Below, piece by piece: positions 26,422 to 37,130 of a stretch of 64,000 nt of DNA. Below the pieces are notes generated by a model. That model saw nothing but the letters and a program-made list of their open reading frames with translations. It was not told where the DNA came from and did not search any database. Origin of the DNA: an uncultured Pelagibacteraceae bacterium (GTDB lineage: Bacteria > Pseudomonadota > Alphaproteobacteria > Pelagibacterales > Pelagibacteraceae); contig CACFZE010000005.1 in assembly GCA_902570695.1 (NCBI GenBank), positions 1-64,000 of the forward strand, read 5' to 3'. The number at the start of each line of letters is the position of its first letter. Positions within the stretch are counted from its first letter, which is position 1. Made by a program: the position numbers and the translations under genes.

Positions 26422-28494
26422 TTATATTGCAGCTTGTTTAATTGATAACTTGACTTTTCCTCTATCAAAGCCAATTACTTTAACTTTAACTTCATCACCT
26501 TCTTTTACAACATCAGTTACCTTACCTACTCTCTTATCAGCAAGCTCCGATATATGAACAAGGCCATCTTGTTTTCCAAGAAAATTTACAAACGCACCAA
26601 ATTCCATAATTTTCATTACTTTACCGTTATAAATTTTATTGAGTTCAGCCTTAGCTGTTAGGTCTTTTATCATCTGCATAGCTTTATTCCTAGATTCTTC
26701 ATCAGGAGCAGCAACTGTGACTTCACCTTCGTCATTGATGTCAACTTTAGCACCTGATACTTCAACTATTTCTCTTATAGTTGCACCACCTTTTCCAATG
26801 ACTGTAGCAATATCCTTCTTATCTACAGTTATTTTTTCCATTTTAGGTGTATGTTTTCCAACATCCTCTCTTGATTTAGATAAAGCTTTATTCATTTCAC
26901 CTAGAATGTGAATTCTTCCATCTTTTGCCTGTTTTAAAGCTTGCTCCATAATTTCAAATGTTATTCCCGTGATTTTAATATCCATTTGAAGAGATGTTAT
27001 TCCATCTTTAGTTCCAGCAACTTTAAAGTCCATATCGCCCAAGTGATCTTCATCTCCAAGAATGTCTGAAAGAACGCTAAAGTCATCTCCTTCTTTAATT
27101 AATCCCATTGCAATACCTGCAACTGGTTCTTTAATTGGTACACCTGCATCCATCAAAGCTAAGGATGAACCACAAACAGTTGCCATTGATGAGGAACCAT
27201 TTGACTCAGTTATCTCTGATACGATCCTAAATGTATAAGGAAAGCTCTCCTTTGAAGGCAAAGAAGAGTTTATTGCTCTCCAAGCTAATTTTCCATGACC
27301 AATTTCTCTTCTGCCAGTACCAATTCTACCTGTTTCCCCTACTGAGAAAGGAGGAAAATTATAATGAAGCATAAATCTTTCTTTTTGTAATCCTTCAAGA
27401 CTTTCAATTTTCTGCTCATCATCTGACGTTCCAAGTGTAGTAGTAACTATTGCTTGAGTTTCTCCTCGAGTAAACAGAGCAGAGCCATGCACTCTTGGAA
27501 GAATTCCAACTTCACACATGATTGGTCTAACATCAGCAAGACCTCTACCATCAATTCTATTTTTATTTTTTAGAATATCTGTTCTAACAATTCTTTTCTC
27601 TAAATTTTTAAGTTCAGAATTTACATCAAGATCTGTATAATTTTCGTCTTCTTCATATAGCTTCTTTGCTTTATCAGTGATTTCTGAAATTAAATTTGAT
27701 CTTTCCTGTTTATCCTTTATTGAAAATGCTTTTTTAAGTTCCTCAGTAAATTCACTTTCCAATTTATTTTTTACTTCTGTAAGATCTTTTTTCTCAATTA
27801 TCCAGTCAGATTTTTTACATTCTTTGGCTAGTTCCTCTATCATTTCAATTATAGGAACAAACCCTTCGTGACCAAACTTAACAGCATTTAACATTTCTTC
27901 TTCAGTTAAACCACTTGCCTCGGACTCAACCATTAAGACTGCATCTTTTGTTCCTGCTACTACAAGATCAAGCTTAGAATCTTTAAGTTCTGCTTTAGTG
28001 GGATTAAGAACGTATTCCCCTTTAATAAAGCCAACTCTAGACGCACCGACAGGGCCCAGAAATGGCATTCCTGAAATTGCTAATGCAGCTGACGAAGCAA
28101 TTATTGACAAAATATCTGCTTCATTTTCTTTATCATATGAGATCACTGTTGGGAGAACCTGAACCTCATTTTTAAATTCATCTGGGAACAATGGTCTAAT
28201 AGGTCTATCAATTAATCTTGAAATTAATGTTTCACTATCTGTTGGTCTTGCTTCTCTCTTGAAATACCCACCTGGAATTTTACCTGCTGCGTAGTATTTT
28301 TCTTGATAGTTTACTGACAATGGAAAGTAATCCATATCTGGATTAACTTTTTTTGCGCCAACTGCAGTTGCTAATACAACTGTTTCTCCACATTGTGCTA
28401 TTATCGCGCCGTCTGCTTGTCTTGCTATTTTACCCGTTTCTAGACTGATCATTTTTCCTGCTACTTCTATTTCTTTCTTTACAACTTTAAACAT
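26422..28494 (-). CDS. pnp: polynucleotide phosphorylase
   Basis: PNPase is a 3'-to-5' phosphorolytic exoribonuclease and degradosome component. Its 690 residues hold two RNase PH domains joined by a helical linker, then a KH domain ([15 protein letters not shown]) and an S1 domain ([20 protein letters not shown]). It directly follows rpsO with no gap, the normal operon order. The S1 domain ends in IKQAAI, without a long acidic tail. Confidence 0.98.
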   Translation of the reverse strand: MFKVVKKEIEVAGKMISLETGKIARQADGAIIAQCGETVVLATAVGAKKVNPDMDYFPLSVNYQEKYYAAGKIPGGYFKREARPTDSETLISRLIDRPIRPLFPDEFKNEVQVLPTVISYDKENEADILSIIASSAALAISGMPFLGPVGASRVGFIKGEYVLNPTKAELKDSKLDLVVAGTKDAVLMVESEASGLTEEEMLNAVKFGHEGFVPIIEMIEELAKECKKSDWIIEKKDLTEVKNKLESEFTEELKKAFSIKDKQERSNLISEITDKAKKLYEEDENYTDLDVNSELKNLEKRIVRTDILKNKNRIDGRGLADVRPIMCEVGILPRVHGSALFTRGETQAIVTTTLGTSDDEQKIESLEGLQKERFMLHYNFPPFSVGETGRIGTGRREIGHGKLAWRAINSSLPSKESFPYTFRIVSEITESNGSSSMATVCGSSLALMDAGVPIKEPVAGIAMGLIKEGDDFSVLSDILGDEDHLGDMDFKVAGTKDGITSLQMDIKITGITFEIMEQALKQAKDGRIHILGEMNKALSKSREDVGKHTPKMEKITVDKKDIATVIGKGGATIREIVEVSGAKVDINDEGEVTVAAPDEESRNKAMQMIKDLTAKAELNKIYNGKVMKIMEFGAFVNFLGKQDGLVHISELADKRVGKVTDVVKEGDEVKVKVIGFDRGKVKLSIKQAAI

Positions 28495-28743
28495 TTACTT
28501 CCTTAAATTTAATTTTGATATTACTTCTTTATAAGACTGCACTTTGTTTTTCTTTAAATAGTCTAATAATTTTTTTCTTCTATTTACTGCTCTTAAAAGT
28601 CCAACAGATGAATGTTTATCTTTTTTGAACTGTTTAATATGTTTAGACAAGTTCTCAATTTTATCTGTTAGTTGAGCAACTTGAACTTCTGAAGAACCTG
28701 TATCTTTGTCATGGATTGCAAGTTCTTTTGCTTTATTTGCCAT
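28495..28743 (-). CDS. rpsO: 30S ribosomal protein S15
   Basis: S15 binds 16S rRNA and helps form the inter-subunit bridge. The 82-residue protein starts MANKAKELAIHDKDTGSSEV and has the family motif HSSVGLLRAVNRRKKLLDYL. It is 10 bp after rbfA. In most bacteria truB lies between rbfA and rpsO; here it does not. Confidence 0.97.
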   Translation of the reverse strand: MANKAKELAIHDKDTGSSEVQVAQLTDKIENLSKHIKQFKKDKHSSVGLLRAVNRRKKLLDYLKKNKVQSYKEVISKLNLRK

Positions 28744-28753
28744 TTTCTATTCC

Positions 28754-29119
28754 TTATTTATTTGTTTGTTTTATTAAATTTTCAATTTTTTCTGCGTAAT
28801 CAAAAGAGTCATCTTTTACAAAAAATAGCTTTGGTAAAAATTTCATTACTATCTTTTTTGATAAGACTTTTCTTATTACAAATGAAAATTCTTTTAATTT
28901 AGCAACGACTTCTTCAGCGTCTTTTCCACCTAAAGGCATTACAAAAATTTTTGCTGTTTTCAAATCTGGAGACATTCTAACCTCTGTAACTGTTATCTCT
29001 TTTGTAGATAAATTTGGTAATTTTGCTTCATCTCTGATGAATAACATCCCTAGTGTTTGTTTAATCATTTCACCAACTCTTAATTGTCTTTGGGTTACTG
29101 GTTTTCCTAAGTTGGTCAT
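28754..29119 (-). CDS. rbfA: ribosome-binding factor A
   Basis: RbfA is a KH-fold factor for maturation of the 16S rRNA 5' end, important in the cold. It has 121 residues, with the N-terminal QRQLRVGEMIKQTLG and the core TEVRMSPDLKTAKIFVMP typical of the family. Its ATG overlaps the infB stop. The cluster is nusA-infB-rbfA-rpsO-pnp. Confidence 0.94.
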   Translation of the reverse strand: MTNLGKPVTQRQLRVGEMIKQTLGMLFIRDEAKLPNLSTKEITVTEVRMSPDLKTAKIFVMPLGGKDAEEVVAKLKEFSFVIRKVLSKKIVMKFLPKLFFVKDDSFDYAEKIENLIKQTNK

Positions 29120-31338
29120 TATATAGTTCTCTCTGTTATTGTAGAATTATACACTTCTATTAAGTCTTTTTTCTGGAAATCGACAAAATCCTTAAGTGTT
29201 ATTCCACATTCTAAACCAGCAGACACCTGTTTGGTTTGATTCTTTTCTCTAAATATTGATCCAATTTTTCCATTGAAGATTATAGCTCCATCTCTGATAA
29301 CCCTTGCATTAGAATCTTGGGTAATTTCTCCATCTGTAACCTTTGAGCCTGCAACTTTACCTACTTTTGAAACTTTAAATATTTCCAATATCTCTGCAGT
29401 TCCAATAATTTTTTCGTCTACTTCTGGAGCTAATAGACCAGACATTTTATTTTTTATGAAATCTAAAACTTCATAAATAATATTAAAGCTAGAAATAGAA
29501 ATCTTTTCTTGCTCAGCTCTTTTTTTTGCTTCTTTACTAGGTTTTACATTAAAAGCAATAATTACAGCATTAGATGCTTTGGCTAATGTAACATCAGTTT
29601 CTGTAACCATACCAATATCTGACAAGAGTATTTTTGGCTTTACCTCGTCGTGTTTAATTTGATTTATTGCATTTTTTATTGCCTCTGAAGACCCATGAAC
29701 ATCTGATTTTATAATAATATTTAGCTCCTCAGAAAATGTATCTTTAAACGCTGAGTCTTGTGTTACAAATGACAATAAGTTTTTACTATCCTTTGATTCC
29801 TGAATTCTTCCATCACATAAGGACTTTGCCTCTTTTTCACTTTTCAACACAATAAAATCATCTCCTGATTTTGCTGCTCCATTAATACCTAATATTTCAA
29901 TTGGTGTTGCAGGTTCTGCTTTTTCAATTTGTTTTCCTTGATCATTTATTATAGCTCTGACTTTTCCCCACTTTAAACCACTAACAAAATAATCTCCTCT
30001 TTTTAGAGTACCTGCTGTAATAATTACATTTGCAATTGGTCCTCTTCCAATATCAATCTTAGACTCCAAAACAATTCCCTTGGCATCTGTTTCAAAATCA
30101 GTTTTTAAATCTAATATTTCTGCTTGTAAAATAACGCTTTCTACTAATTTATCTAAGTTTTGTTTTGTTTTTGTTGATATTTCGACCATTAAGGTATCGC
30201 CAGATAAATCTTCAGCTACAAGCTCATATTCTAAAAGCTGATTTTTAATTTTTTGTGGATCAGCGTCAGGAAGATCACACTTATTTATCGCTACAACAAT
30301 TGGTACTTTAGCGGCTTTAGCGTGTTTAATAGACTCTACTGTTTGAGGTTTTACGCCATCATCAGCTGCAACTACAAGAATAACTACATCAGTTAATTTT
30401 GAACCTCTTGCTCTCATTTCAGTAAATGCTGCGTGACCAGGAGTGTCTATAAAAGTTAATTTATTTTTTTCATGTACAATTTGATATGCTCCAATATGTT
30501 GAGTGATCCCTCCAAATTCTCCTGATACTACATTTGCTTTTCTTAACACATCTAAAACTGATGTTTTACCATGATCTACATGGCCCATAACAGTTATTAT
30601 TGGAGGTCTACTCTTTAAATTTTGAGTTTTTAATTCTTTAATTTTATCTAATATTTCTTCTGCTTTTTCTTCTTTAACTGGATGATGGCCAAATTCCTTA
30701 ACTAAATATTCTGCAGTATCAGCATCAATCGTATGGTTTATTGTAACTGTTACACCCATACCCATCAAATGTTTAATTATACTACTGGATTGCTCGGCCA
30801 TTCTATTTGCTAATTCTCTTATAGTTATAACTTCTGGAATATTTATATCTCTTTTAACTGGTTTTAAATTTTCTTTACCATCCTCTTTATTTAATAACCT
30901 ATTTTCTTTTTGTTTTGCTCTTTTTAAAGAAGCTAAACTTCTTGATCTTATACCTATATCATCCTCACTTAGAGCTCTTGAAACTGTCAGTTTTAATTCT
31001 CTTCTTTTACCTCCTAATTTTGTCGCTTTACTTTCTTTTTGGAAATTTTCACCTTTTAATCTTCTTGTAGCTCTTTGTTCAGCTAGTTTTCTTTTTTCAA
31101 AATCAGATTTAATTGGTGCCGAAGGTTTAGAAAAAATTGTTTTTTTTTGTGTGAAACTACTTTGTGATTTATTTTCTGAGGATTTAATTCCTCTAGAAAA
31201 GTTTGGCTTACTTCCAAATTTTGTTGATTTTTTTTCTATTACAACTGTATTCTTTGATTGAGATCTTGCTTGTTCAATACTATTGATCGTTTTTTTGGAA
31301 GCTCCAGAAATTGATAACTTTAATTTTTTTTTTTCCAT
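29119..31338 (-). CDS. infB: translation initiation factor IF-2
   Basis: IF-2 is the GTPase that brings initiator tRNA to the ribosome. The G domain carries GHVDHGKTSVLD, DTPGHAAF and NKCDLPDAD. The N-terminal extension is lysine-rich and shorter than in many proteobacteria, and an IF2-N motif (VITIRELANRMAEQSSSIIK) precedes the G domain. It has 739 residues. It begins 10 bp after nusA; the small ylxR gene often found between them is absent. Confidence 0.97.
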   Translation of the reverse strand: MEKKKLKLSISGASKKTINSIEQARSQSKNTVVIEKKSTKFGSKPNFSRGIKSSENKSQSSFTQKKTIFSKPSAPIKSDFEKRKLAEQRATRRLKGENFQKESKATKLGGKRRELKLTVSRALSEDDIGIRSRSLASLKRAKQKENRLLNKEDGKENLKPVKRDINIPEVITIRELANRMAEQSSSIIKHLMGMGVTVTINHTIDADTAEYLVKEFGHHPVKEEKAEEILDKIKELKTQNLKSRPPIITVMGHVDHGKTSVLDVLRKANVVSGEFGGITQHIGAYQIVHEKNKLTFIDTPGHAAFTEMRARGSKLTDVVILVVAADDGVKPQTVESIKHAKAAKVPIVVAINKCDLPDADPQKIKNQLLEYELVAEDLSGDTLMVEISTKTKQNLDKLVESVILQAEILDLKTDFETDAKGIVLESKIDIGRGPIANVIITAGTLKRGDYFVSGLKWGKVRAIINDQGKQIEKAEPATPIEILGINGAAKSGDDFIVLKSEKEAKSLCDGRIQESKDSKNLLSFVTQDSAFKDTFSEELNIIIKSDVHGSSEAIKNAINQIKHDEVKPKILLSDIGMVTETDVTLAKASNAVIIAFNVKPSKEAKKRAEQEKISISSFNIIYEVLDFIKNKMSGLLAPEVDEKIIGTAEILEIFKVSKVGKVAGSKVTDGEITQDSNARVIRDGAIIFNGKIGSIFREKNQTKQVSAGLECGITLKDFVDFQKKDLIEVYNSTITERTI

Positions 31339-31348
31339 TTTTCATCTC

Positions 31349-32902
31349 TCAATCTTGATAAATTATATCTCTTGCAGACATTATTAAATCATCTGCTTCT
31401 TTTTTTGAGAGAGCAAAATCTTCCAAATAACCTTTGATTCTCACTCTTTCTCCTTTGACAACATCATATCCACCTGTCAACTCATCAGACGCTAAATCTG
31501 CAAAATCGTTTAATGTTAATATTTTTTGTTCACCAAGTGTAACCAGCATTCCTGGTGTTAAACCTTTATGATTAATTAGGTCATTCTCTAAACCCAAGTC
31601 TTTAATCCTATTTGCTATTTCTTCTTGGTCTTTTTGATAAAATTCTTTGGCTCTTTCTATTAATTCTTTTGCAGTATCCTCTTCTATACCCTCAATCTTT
31701 ATTAAAGCTTCTGGATTACTATCTTTAATATCATCTATTGATGAAAATCCCTCTGCTACTAACAATTGACCAAGTGTCTCATCTAATTCCAAATTTTTTA
31801 CAAAATTATCAGTTTTTTCTTTAAATTCTATTTGTCTTCTTTCAGAGTCCTCTTGGTCGGTCATAATATTTATTTCATAATTCATAAGTTTAGTTGCTAG
31901 CCTTACATTTTGACCTCTTCTTCCAATTGCTTTACTGAGATTTTCCTCCGTTAAAATAACATCAAGTTTTCTTCCTTCTTCATCAACATTCACTCTTTGC
32001 ACTTCTGCAGGCGATAGTGCATTTGCAACAACAATGGCAGGATCTTCAGACCAATTAACTATGTCAATTTTTTCACCTTGAAGTTCATTTACGACTGCTT
32101 GAACTCTACTTCCTCTCATACCAACACATGCTCCTACAGGATCCAAAGAAGTATCAATTGCTTTTACACAAATTTTGGCCCTACTACCTGGATCTCTTGA
32201 AGATGATTTTATCTCTATAAGACCATCATAAATTTCTGGAACTTCCTGAATAAATAATTTTTCCATAAACTTAGGATGTGCTCTTGAAAGAAATATTTGT
32301 TGTCCTCTAGGCTCTCTTCTGACATCTAGACAATATGCTTTTACCCTGTCTCCCGCTTTTATATTTTCTCTTGGGATCATTTCATTTTTTTGTATTATCG
32401 ACTCTGTTCTTCCGAGATCTACAATTACATTCCCAAATTCTAATCGTTTTACTATGCCACTCAAGATAGTATCAATTTTATCCTTAAAATCGTTATATTG
32501 TCTTTCTCTCTCCGCTTCTCTTACATTGAAGCTAATTACTTGCTTTGCAGTCTGAGCAGCTATTCTACCAAAATCAAAAGAAGGCAAAGGTTGGAGTACC
32601 TCATCCCCTAATTTTTTTTCTTTATTATTTACATTAAGCTTTATTGCATCATCAAGAGTTATTTCTAAGTTAGAATTTTCTGGATTTTCAACTATTACTA
32701 ATCTTCTAAAAATTCCTATATCACCGTTTTCTCTATCAATTTCCACTTTAATCTCGTTATCAGATCCAAACTTAGATTTTGCTGCTTTTGCTATTCCATT
32801 CTCCATTGAGCCAATAATAAGCTCTTTATCAATAGATTTTTCTAAAGCTACGGCTTCTGCTATTCTAATCAACTCTAATTTATCTGCTCTTCTATTTAAC
32901 AT
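31349..32902 (-). CDS. nusA: transcription termination/antitermination factor NusA
   Basis: NusA binds RNA polymerase and modulates pausing and termination. Its 517 residues hold the N-terminal polymerase-binding domain, an S1 domain, two KH domains (VGACVGMRGSRVQAVVNELQ and LSKAIGRRGQNVRLATKL) and C-terminal helix-hairpin-helix repeats. rimP, usually directly upstream, is missing; a terminator and metK come first. The gene therefore needs its own promoter in the 96-bp gap. Confidence 0.96.
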   Translation of the reverse strand: MLNRRADKLELIRIAEAVALEKSIDKELIIGSMENGIAKAAKSKFGSDNEIKVEIDRENGDIGIFRRLVIVENPENSNLEITLDDAIKLNVNNKEKKLGDEVLQPLPSFDFGRIAAQTAKQVISFNVREAERERQYNDFKDKIDTILSGIVKRLEFGNVIVDLGRTESIIQKNEMIPRENIKAGDRVKAYCLDVRREPRGQQIFLSRAHPKFMEKLFIQEVPEIYDGLIEIKSSSRDPGSRAKICVKAIDTSLDPVGACVGMRGSRVQAVVNELQGEKIDIVNWSEDPAIVVANALSPAEVQRVNVDEEGRKLDVILTEENLSKAIGRRGQNVRLATKLMNYEINIMTDQEDSERRQIEFKEKTDNFVKNLELDETLGQLLVAEGFSSIDDIKDSNPEALIKIEGIEEDTAKELIERAKEFYQKDQEEIANRIKDLGLENDLINHKGLTPGMLVTLGEQKILTLNDFADLASDELTGGYDVVKGERVRIKGYLEDFALSKKEADDLIMSARDIIYQD

Positions 32903-32915
32903 TTCTGCTTATCCT

Positions 32916-32942
32916 AAAAAAAAATGGGCCGAAGCCCATTTT
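32916..32942 (-). terminator. intrinsic terminator after metK
   Basis: On the minus strand a perfect 9-bp stem, AAAATGGGC / GCCCATTTT, closes a TTCG tetraloop and runs into a T tract. It lies between the metK stop and the nusA start and ends the tsaB-to-metK transcript. It is one of only two convincing hairpin terminators I found in the window. Confidence 0.85.
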
Positions 32943-32998
32943 GAAATTTCAATAATGTTAGTGGAATATATTTATTTTTTTTTAATATTCAACTTTAT

Positions 32999-34162
32999 TT
33001 ACTTGCTAAATATATCTGATTTATCGGTTTTTTCCCATGAAAATGAGCCTTTATTATCAGGAATTCTTCCAAAGTGACCATAGGCAGCGGTTTTTTCATA
33101 AATAGGTTTATTCAGACCAAGCATTTCTCTAATACCTCTTGGACTTAAATCAAAATTTTCGCTTATAAGTTTTTCAACATATTTATTTTTTTCATCATCA
33201 TTATCAAATAAATCAACATATATAGATAAAGGTTTTGATACACCGATTGCATATGCAAGTTGAATTAAGCATTTATCGGCAATTTTAGATGCTACAACAT
33301 TTTTTGCTAAATATCTGGATGCATAAGCGGCAGATCTATCTACTTTGGTAGGATCTTTGCCCGAAAAAGCACCTCCACCATGTGGTGCAGCTCCACCGTA
33401 TGTATCAACAATAATCTTTCTACCAGTCAAACCACTATCACCATCAGGACCACCAATAACAAAATTTCCAGTGGGGTTTATATAAATTTCTTTTTCATCT
33501 AATGAATTCAACAATTCTTTTGGAATTGATCTCTCAATATAAGGTTTAACTAGATCTCTAACTTGTGCTTGATTTACATCAGACGAGTGTTGTGTAGATA
33601 TAACAACTGATTTCACTGAATATGGCTTACCATCTTTATATTCGATTGTTATTTGGCTTTTTGAATCTGGTTCGATATTTTTTAATTTTCCAGATTTTCT
33701 ATCCTCAGCCATTAATCTTAATATTTTATGAGAGTAATGTATCGGTGCTGGCATCAAAACATCAGTTTCATTGCATGCGTAGCCAAACATAATTCCTTGG
33801 TCACCTGCGCCTTCATCTTTATTCTCTGCAGAGTCTACACCCATAGCAATATCAGCAGATTGAGAGTGCAAATGACTTTCAACTGATGTTGCTTCTTTCC
33901 AGGTAAATCCGCTTTGATCGTAACCAATATCTTTGATGCAGTGCCTTACTTTTTCTATTAAATCCTCTTTTTTTATTTCTGGACCTCTTACTTCACCAGC
34001 TAAGACAACTTTATTTGTTGTTGTTAAAGTTTCACAAGCAACTCTCGATTGAGGTTCAGCAGCCAAATATGTATCTACAACCATATCTGAAATTCTATCA
34101 CAAACTTTATCTGGATGACCTTCGGATACTGATTCGCTAGTAAATAAGTAATCTTTTTTCAT
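32999..34162 (-). CDS. metK: S-adenosylmethionine synthetase
   Basis: MetK makes SAM from methionine and ATP. The motifs [25 protein letters not shown] and [19 protein letters not shown] are intact in 387 residues. Its ATG overlaps the lnt stop as ATGA, with a GGGAG Shine-Dalgarno inside lnt. There is therefore no leader for a SAM riboswitch here. Confidence 0.98.
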   Translation of the reverse strand: MKKDYLFTSESVSEGHPDKVCDRISDMVVDTYLAAEPQSRVACETLTTTNKVVLAGEVRGPEIKKEDLIEKVRHCIKDIGYDQSGFTWKEATSVESHLHSQSADIAMGVDSAENKDEGAGDQGIMFGYACNETDVLMPAPIHYSHKILRLMAEDRKSGKLKNIEPDSKSQITIEYKDGKPYSVKSVVISTQHSSDVNQAQVRDLVKPYIERSIPKELLNSLDEKEIYINPTGNFVIGGPDGDSGLTGRKIIVDTYGGAAPHGGGAFSGKDPTKVDRSAAYASRYLAKNVVASKIADKCLIQLAYAIGVSKPLSIYVDLFDNDDEKNKYVEKLISENFDLSPRGIREMLGLNKPIYEKTAAYGHFGRIPDNKGSFSWEKTDKSDIFSK

Positions 34163-35679
34163 TTATTCTCCCTAATTTTTAAAATCACAATGAAAGTAGT
34201 ATAAATTAGGACAAAATAAAAGAAGATCTTATTACCGTGTTCAGCAAAATAAGTTTTATCAACACGTTTGATTTTATTAACATCAAAATATCCTTTTTCA
34301 CTAATTTGTTTAATAATTTGACCTTTGGGATTCACAAAAGCAGACACTCCATTGTTTGAAGATCTAATAACATTTTTACCTTCTTCAATTGATCTGAATA
34401 TCGAATGAGACAAATGTTGAGCTGGTCCAATGGATTTGCCAAACCAACCATCCTCAGAAATATTTAATATAAAGTCGTAATATTTCTTATTTGTATTAAT
34501 TTTTCCTGAATAAATAATTTCATAACAAATAAGTGGGATAAATTTTAATTTATCAATGTTCAAAATTTCTCTTTTATTATCGGCTGAAAATGATTGATAC
34601 CCTTGGGTTATTTTTTTAAAACCTAATCTTTTGAAGAAATTTTCAAAAGGTAAAAATTCTCCAAATGGAACTAATTTATTCTTGTTGTATTTATACAATA
34701 ATTCTGTTTCAGAATTTAATACTACCAAAGAATTATAAATTTTATTTTCTTTAATACTATTAATTCCCAAAATAACTTTGTGTTTTGCATTAAATTTTTT
34801 TTTGAAAATATTTTTAAATAATTCGAGATCTTTAAAATAAATACTAGTAATTATACCCTCTGGAAAAATAAATATTTTTTTTTCAGATTTATTTGGATCA
34901 CTTAAAGTAAGTATTTCATGAATATTTTTTTCTGGGCTCTGATTTGTTAAGAATCTTTCAATTGGTATGTTTGGAGAAACAACTCGAATAACAGAGTCTA
35001 GCTTGTCGTACTTTTTTTTTTCAAAATTTTTAATATTAAAGTATCCATACGAATAATTTATTACTACTAGAATTAATCCAAAACAAAAAAAGATAACTGC
35101 TGTTGAACTTTTATATTTATGAAAAAATATTATTGGTAATAAGAAAATTGTGATTGATAATAAATTTAACGAGTAGGTCCCTACATAGGATAAAATTTGT
35201 AAAGAAGGTAAGTTATTTGAAACACTAAAGACTAATAGATTCCAAGGAAAACCACCTAAAATAAAACTTCTTAGAAATTCAATCCCACCAAAAAAAATCG
35301 AAAAAATCAAAACTGATGAGAGTTTATTTTTTAAATTAAAAAGGCTACTTAGATAAGTTACTAAACCATAAAATATTCCCAAAAATAAAGGTATTAATAT
35401 TAATGCAAATGGAATAATTAATTTAAAATTTACATCAAATGTTAAAGAATTTGTAATCCAATAAAGGTTAGAAATAAAATAACCAAATCCAAAAAACCAA
35501 CCAACAAAAAATGATATGATTTTTTTATGGGTATAATTTATTAATATATAAAGTAATGTCGGAAGTGATAAAAAATTAAGAAATACAAAATTATATGGCG
35601 GTAAACTAAATGATGTTATTGTACCTAAAAATAAACATGATAAATATAGATAAGCTTTATTTTGTAGAATAGATTTCAA
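34159..35679 (-). CDS. lnt: apolipoprotein N-acyltransferase
   Basis: Lnt adds the third acyl chain to the N-terminal cysteine of lipoproteins in the inner membrane. The 506-residue protein has about six hydrophobic helices in its first 200 residues, then a nitrilase-type domain. The catalytic triad is the glutamate in FPEGIIT, the lysine in [12 protein letters not shown] and the cysteine in LICYEI. Full lipoproteins in the window (lptM, DUF3576, lptE) are possible substrates. It overlaps ybeY and metK by four bases each. Confidence 0.95.
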   Translation of the reverse strand: MKSILQNKAYLYLSCLFLGTITSFSLPPYNFVFLNFLSLPTLLYILINYTHKKIISFFVGWFFGFGYFISNLYWITNSLTFDVNFKLIIPFALILIPLFLGIFYGLVTYLSSLFNLKNKLSSVLIFSIFFGGIEFLRSFILGGFPWNLLVFSVSNNLPSLQILSYVGTYSLNLLSITIFLLPIIFFHKYKSSTAVIFFCFGLILVVINYSYGYFNIKNFEKKKYDKLDSVIRVVSPNIPIERFLTNQSPEKNIHEILTLSDPNKSEKKIFIFPEGIITSIYFKDLELFKNIFKKKFNAKHKVILGINSIKENKIYNSLVVLNSETELLYKYNKNKLVPFGEFLPFENFFKRLGFKKITQGYQSFSADNKREILNIDKLKFIPLICYEIIYSGKINTNKKYYDFILNISEDGWFGKSIGPAQHLSHSIFRSIEEGKNVIRSSNNGVSAFVNPKGQIIKQISEKGYFDVNKIKRVDKTYFAEHGNKIFFYFVLIYTTFIVILKIRENK

Positions 35680-36122
35680 TTTATTTTATTCAATTTTTTA
35701 AATATTAAATTTTCTCTTTTTTTCATTAAATAATAATCTTTATTTTTTTTATGATCATGTCCTAAGAGATGTAAATAACCGTGTATCCACATTTTATCTA
35801 ATTCATAATCAAAACTCGTTAATTTTGCTCTTTTGTTAATTATTTCAAAAGAAATTGCTATATCTCCTAAATATAATTTATTTTTTAATTTAACTTTTAA
35901 AGGAAAAGAAAGTACATCCGTTGAAACATTTTTATTTCTAAATTTTAAATTTAAATCTTTCATTTTTTTATTATTAGTAAGCATCACAGTAAATTCTTGG
36001 TTTTTATTTTTAAAGATACTTAATTTAGATAATTTGTTTAATTTCTTTTTGAAGTAAACTTCTGGTTTTTTTAATTTCTTTTCCCAAATTTTTTTATCTA
36101 AAACTATGTTGGCTTTAATCAT
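35676..36122 (-). CDS. ybeY: rRNA-maturation endoribonuclease YbeY
   Basis: YbeY is a zinc-dependent endoribonuclease for 16S rRNA 3' end processing and ribosome quality control. The metal site is HGYLHLLGHDHKK (three histidines) near residues 114-126. The protein has 148 residues. It touches phoH (one shared base) and overlaps lnt. The corC/hlyC transporter gene often found between ybeY and lnt is absent. Confidence 0.93.
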   Translation of the reverse strand: MIKANIVLDKKIWEKKLKKPEVYFKKKLNKLSKLSIFKNKNQEFTVMLTNNKKMKDLNLKFRNKNVSTDVLSFPLKVKLKNKLYLGDIAISFEIINKRAKLTSFDYELDKMWIHGYLHLLGHDHKKNKDYYLMKKRENLIFKKLNKIN

Positions 36123-37129
36123 TAATCTGAATTTTTATCAGAATAAGCCTTGACTATCTTGGAAACTAGTGGGTGTCTTACAACATCAGTATGATCAAAA
36201 TCTACCACAGATATCTCTTTTAAATGACCAAGTAATTTTTTTGATCTATTTAAACCTGACATTGTTTTATTAGGTAAGTCTATTTGAGAAGGATCACCGT
36301 TAATTACTATTTTGGAATTTTCACCAATTCTTGTTAAAAACATTTTTATTTGAGTATCTGTTGCATTTTGTGCTTCATCGAGTATTGCAAATGAATTTTT
36401 TAAAGTTCTTCCCCTCATGAATGCAAGTGGTGCAATCTCAATATCTCCAACTTCAATTTTTTTTTGAATTTTTTCAAAATCTAATAAGTCATATAACGAA
36501 TCGTAAAGAGGTCTTAAATAAGGATCAACTTTTTCTCTCATATCTCCTGGTAAAAAACCTAATCTCTCTCCTGCTTCTACCGCTGGTCTAGATAAGATGA
36601 TTCTCTCTATTTTTTTTTCAAGCAACATTGTTAAAGCAACAGCTACAGCTAAAAAAGTTTTACCAGTTCCCGCTGGTCCTGCAGAAATAATAATATCAAA
36701 TTCTTTTAAAGCCCTTATATAATTTTTTTGTTTCTCTGATCTTGGTATTACAGATTTTTTTGGAGTTTTTATTATATATTCAACATTTCCACTTTTATTT
36801 GTAACTTTTTCATCAATCATAAATTTGTTTACTGATGACTCTATATCCTTTTTTTCTAATGTTCCATTATTTAAAAATTGATCTACAAGGAATTGAATTG
36901 CATTCTTTATTATTTCATTTTTTTCAGGAGTATTTTTTAATAAAATTGAGTTTCCTCTAGAGTAAATGCTAGAATTTGTAATTTTTTCTAATTCTTTTAA
37001 GTTATTATTAAATTCTCCTAAAACACCTAAAAGTAATTCGTTGCTTTGAAATACAATGCTTAAGGCATTGTTTTCTGAATATACATATTTTAAATCAGGA
37101 TTAATTTTTGATTTTGCAAAATTTTTCAA
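36122..37129 (-). CDS. phoH: PhoH-family ATPase
   Basis: PhoH-like proteins are P-loop ATPases with likely RNA-helicase or RNA-processing roles; ybeY is their usual partner. Walker A is AGPAGTGKTFLA (near residue 150) and Walker B is SFAILDEAQNAT. SRPAVEAGERLGFLPGD is a family motif. The protein has 335 residues, with an N-terminal extension common in this family. Confidence 0.93.
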   Translation of the reverse strand: MKNFAKSKINPDLKYVYSENNALSIVFQSNELLLGVLGEFNNNLKELEKITNSSIYSRGNSILLKNTPEKNEIIKNAIQFLVDQFLNNGTLEKKDIESSVNKFMIDEKVTNKSGNVEYIIKTPKKSVIPRSEKQKNYIRALKEFDIIISAGPAGTGKTFLAVAVALTMLLEKKIERIILSRPAVEAGERLGFLPGDMREKVDPYLRPLYDSLYDLLDFEKIQKKIEVGDIEIAPLAFMRGRTLKNSFAILDEAQNATDTQIKMFLTRIGENSKIVINGDPSQIDLPNKTMSGLNRSKKLLGHLKEISVVDFDHTDVVRHPLVSKIVKAYSDKNSD

Positions 37130-37130
37130 A

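Noticed and set aside
26639-26911. 90-codon plus-strand frame inside pnp
   Set aside because: Antisense to the KH/S1 region of pnp; serine- and leucine-rich composition is what the complement of a lysine/glutamate-rich gene gives.
34163-34200. Possible SAM riboswitch before metK
   Set aside because: metK starts inside the end of lnt, so no untranslated leader exists and no conserved riboswitch fold is visible.
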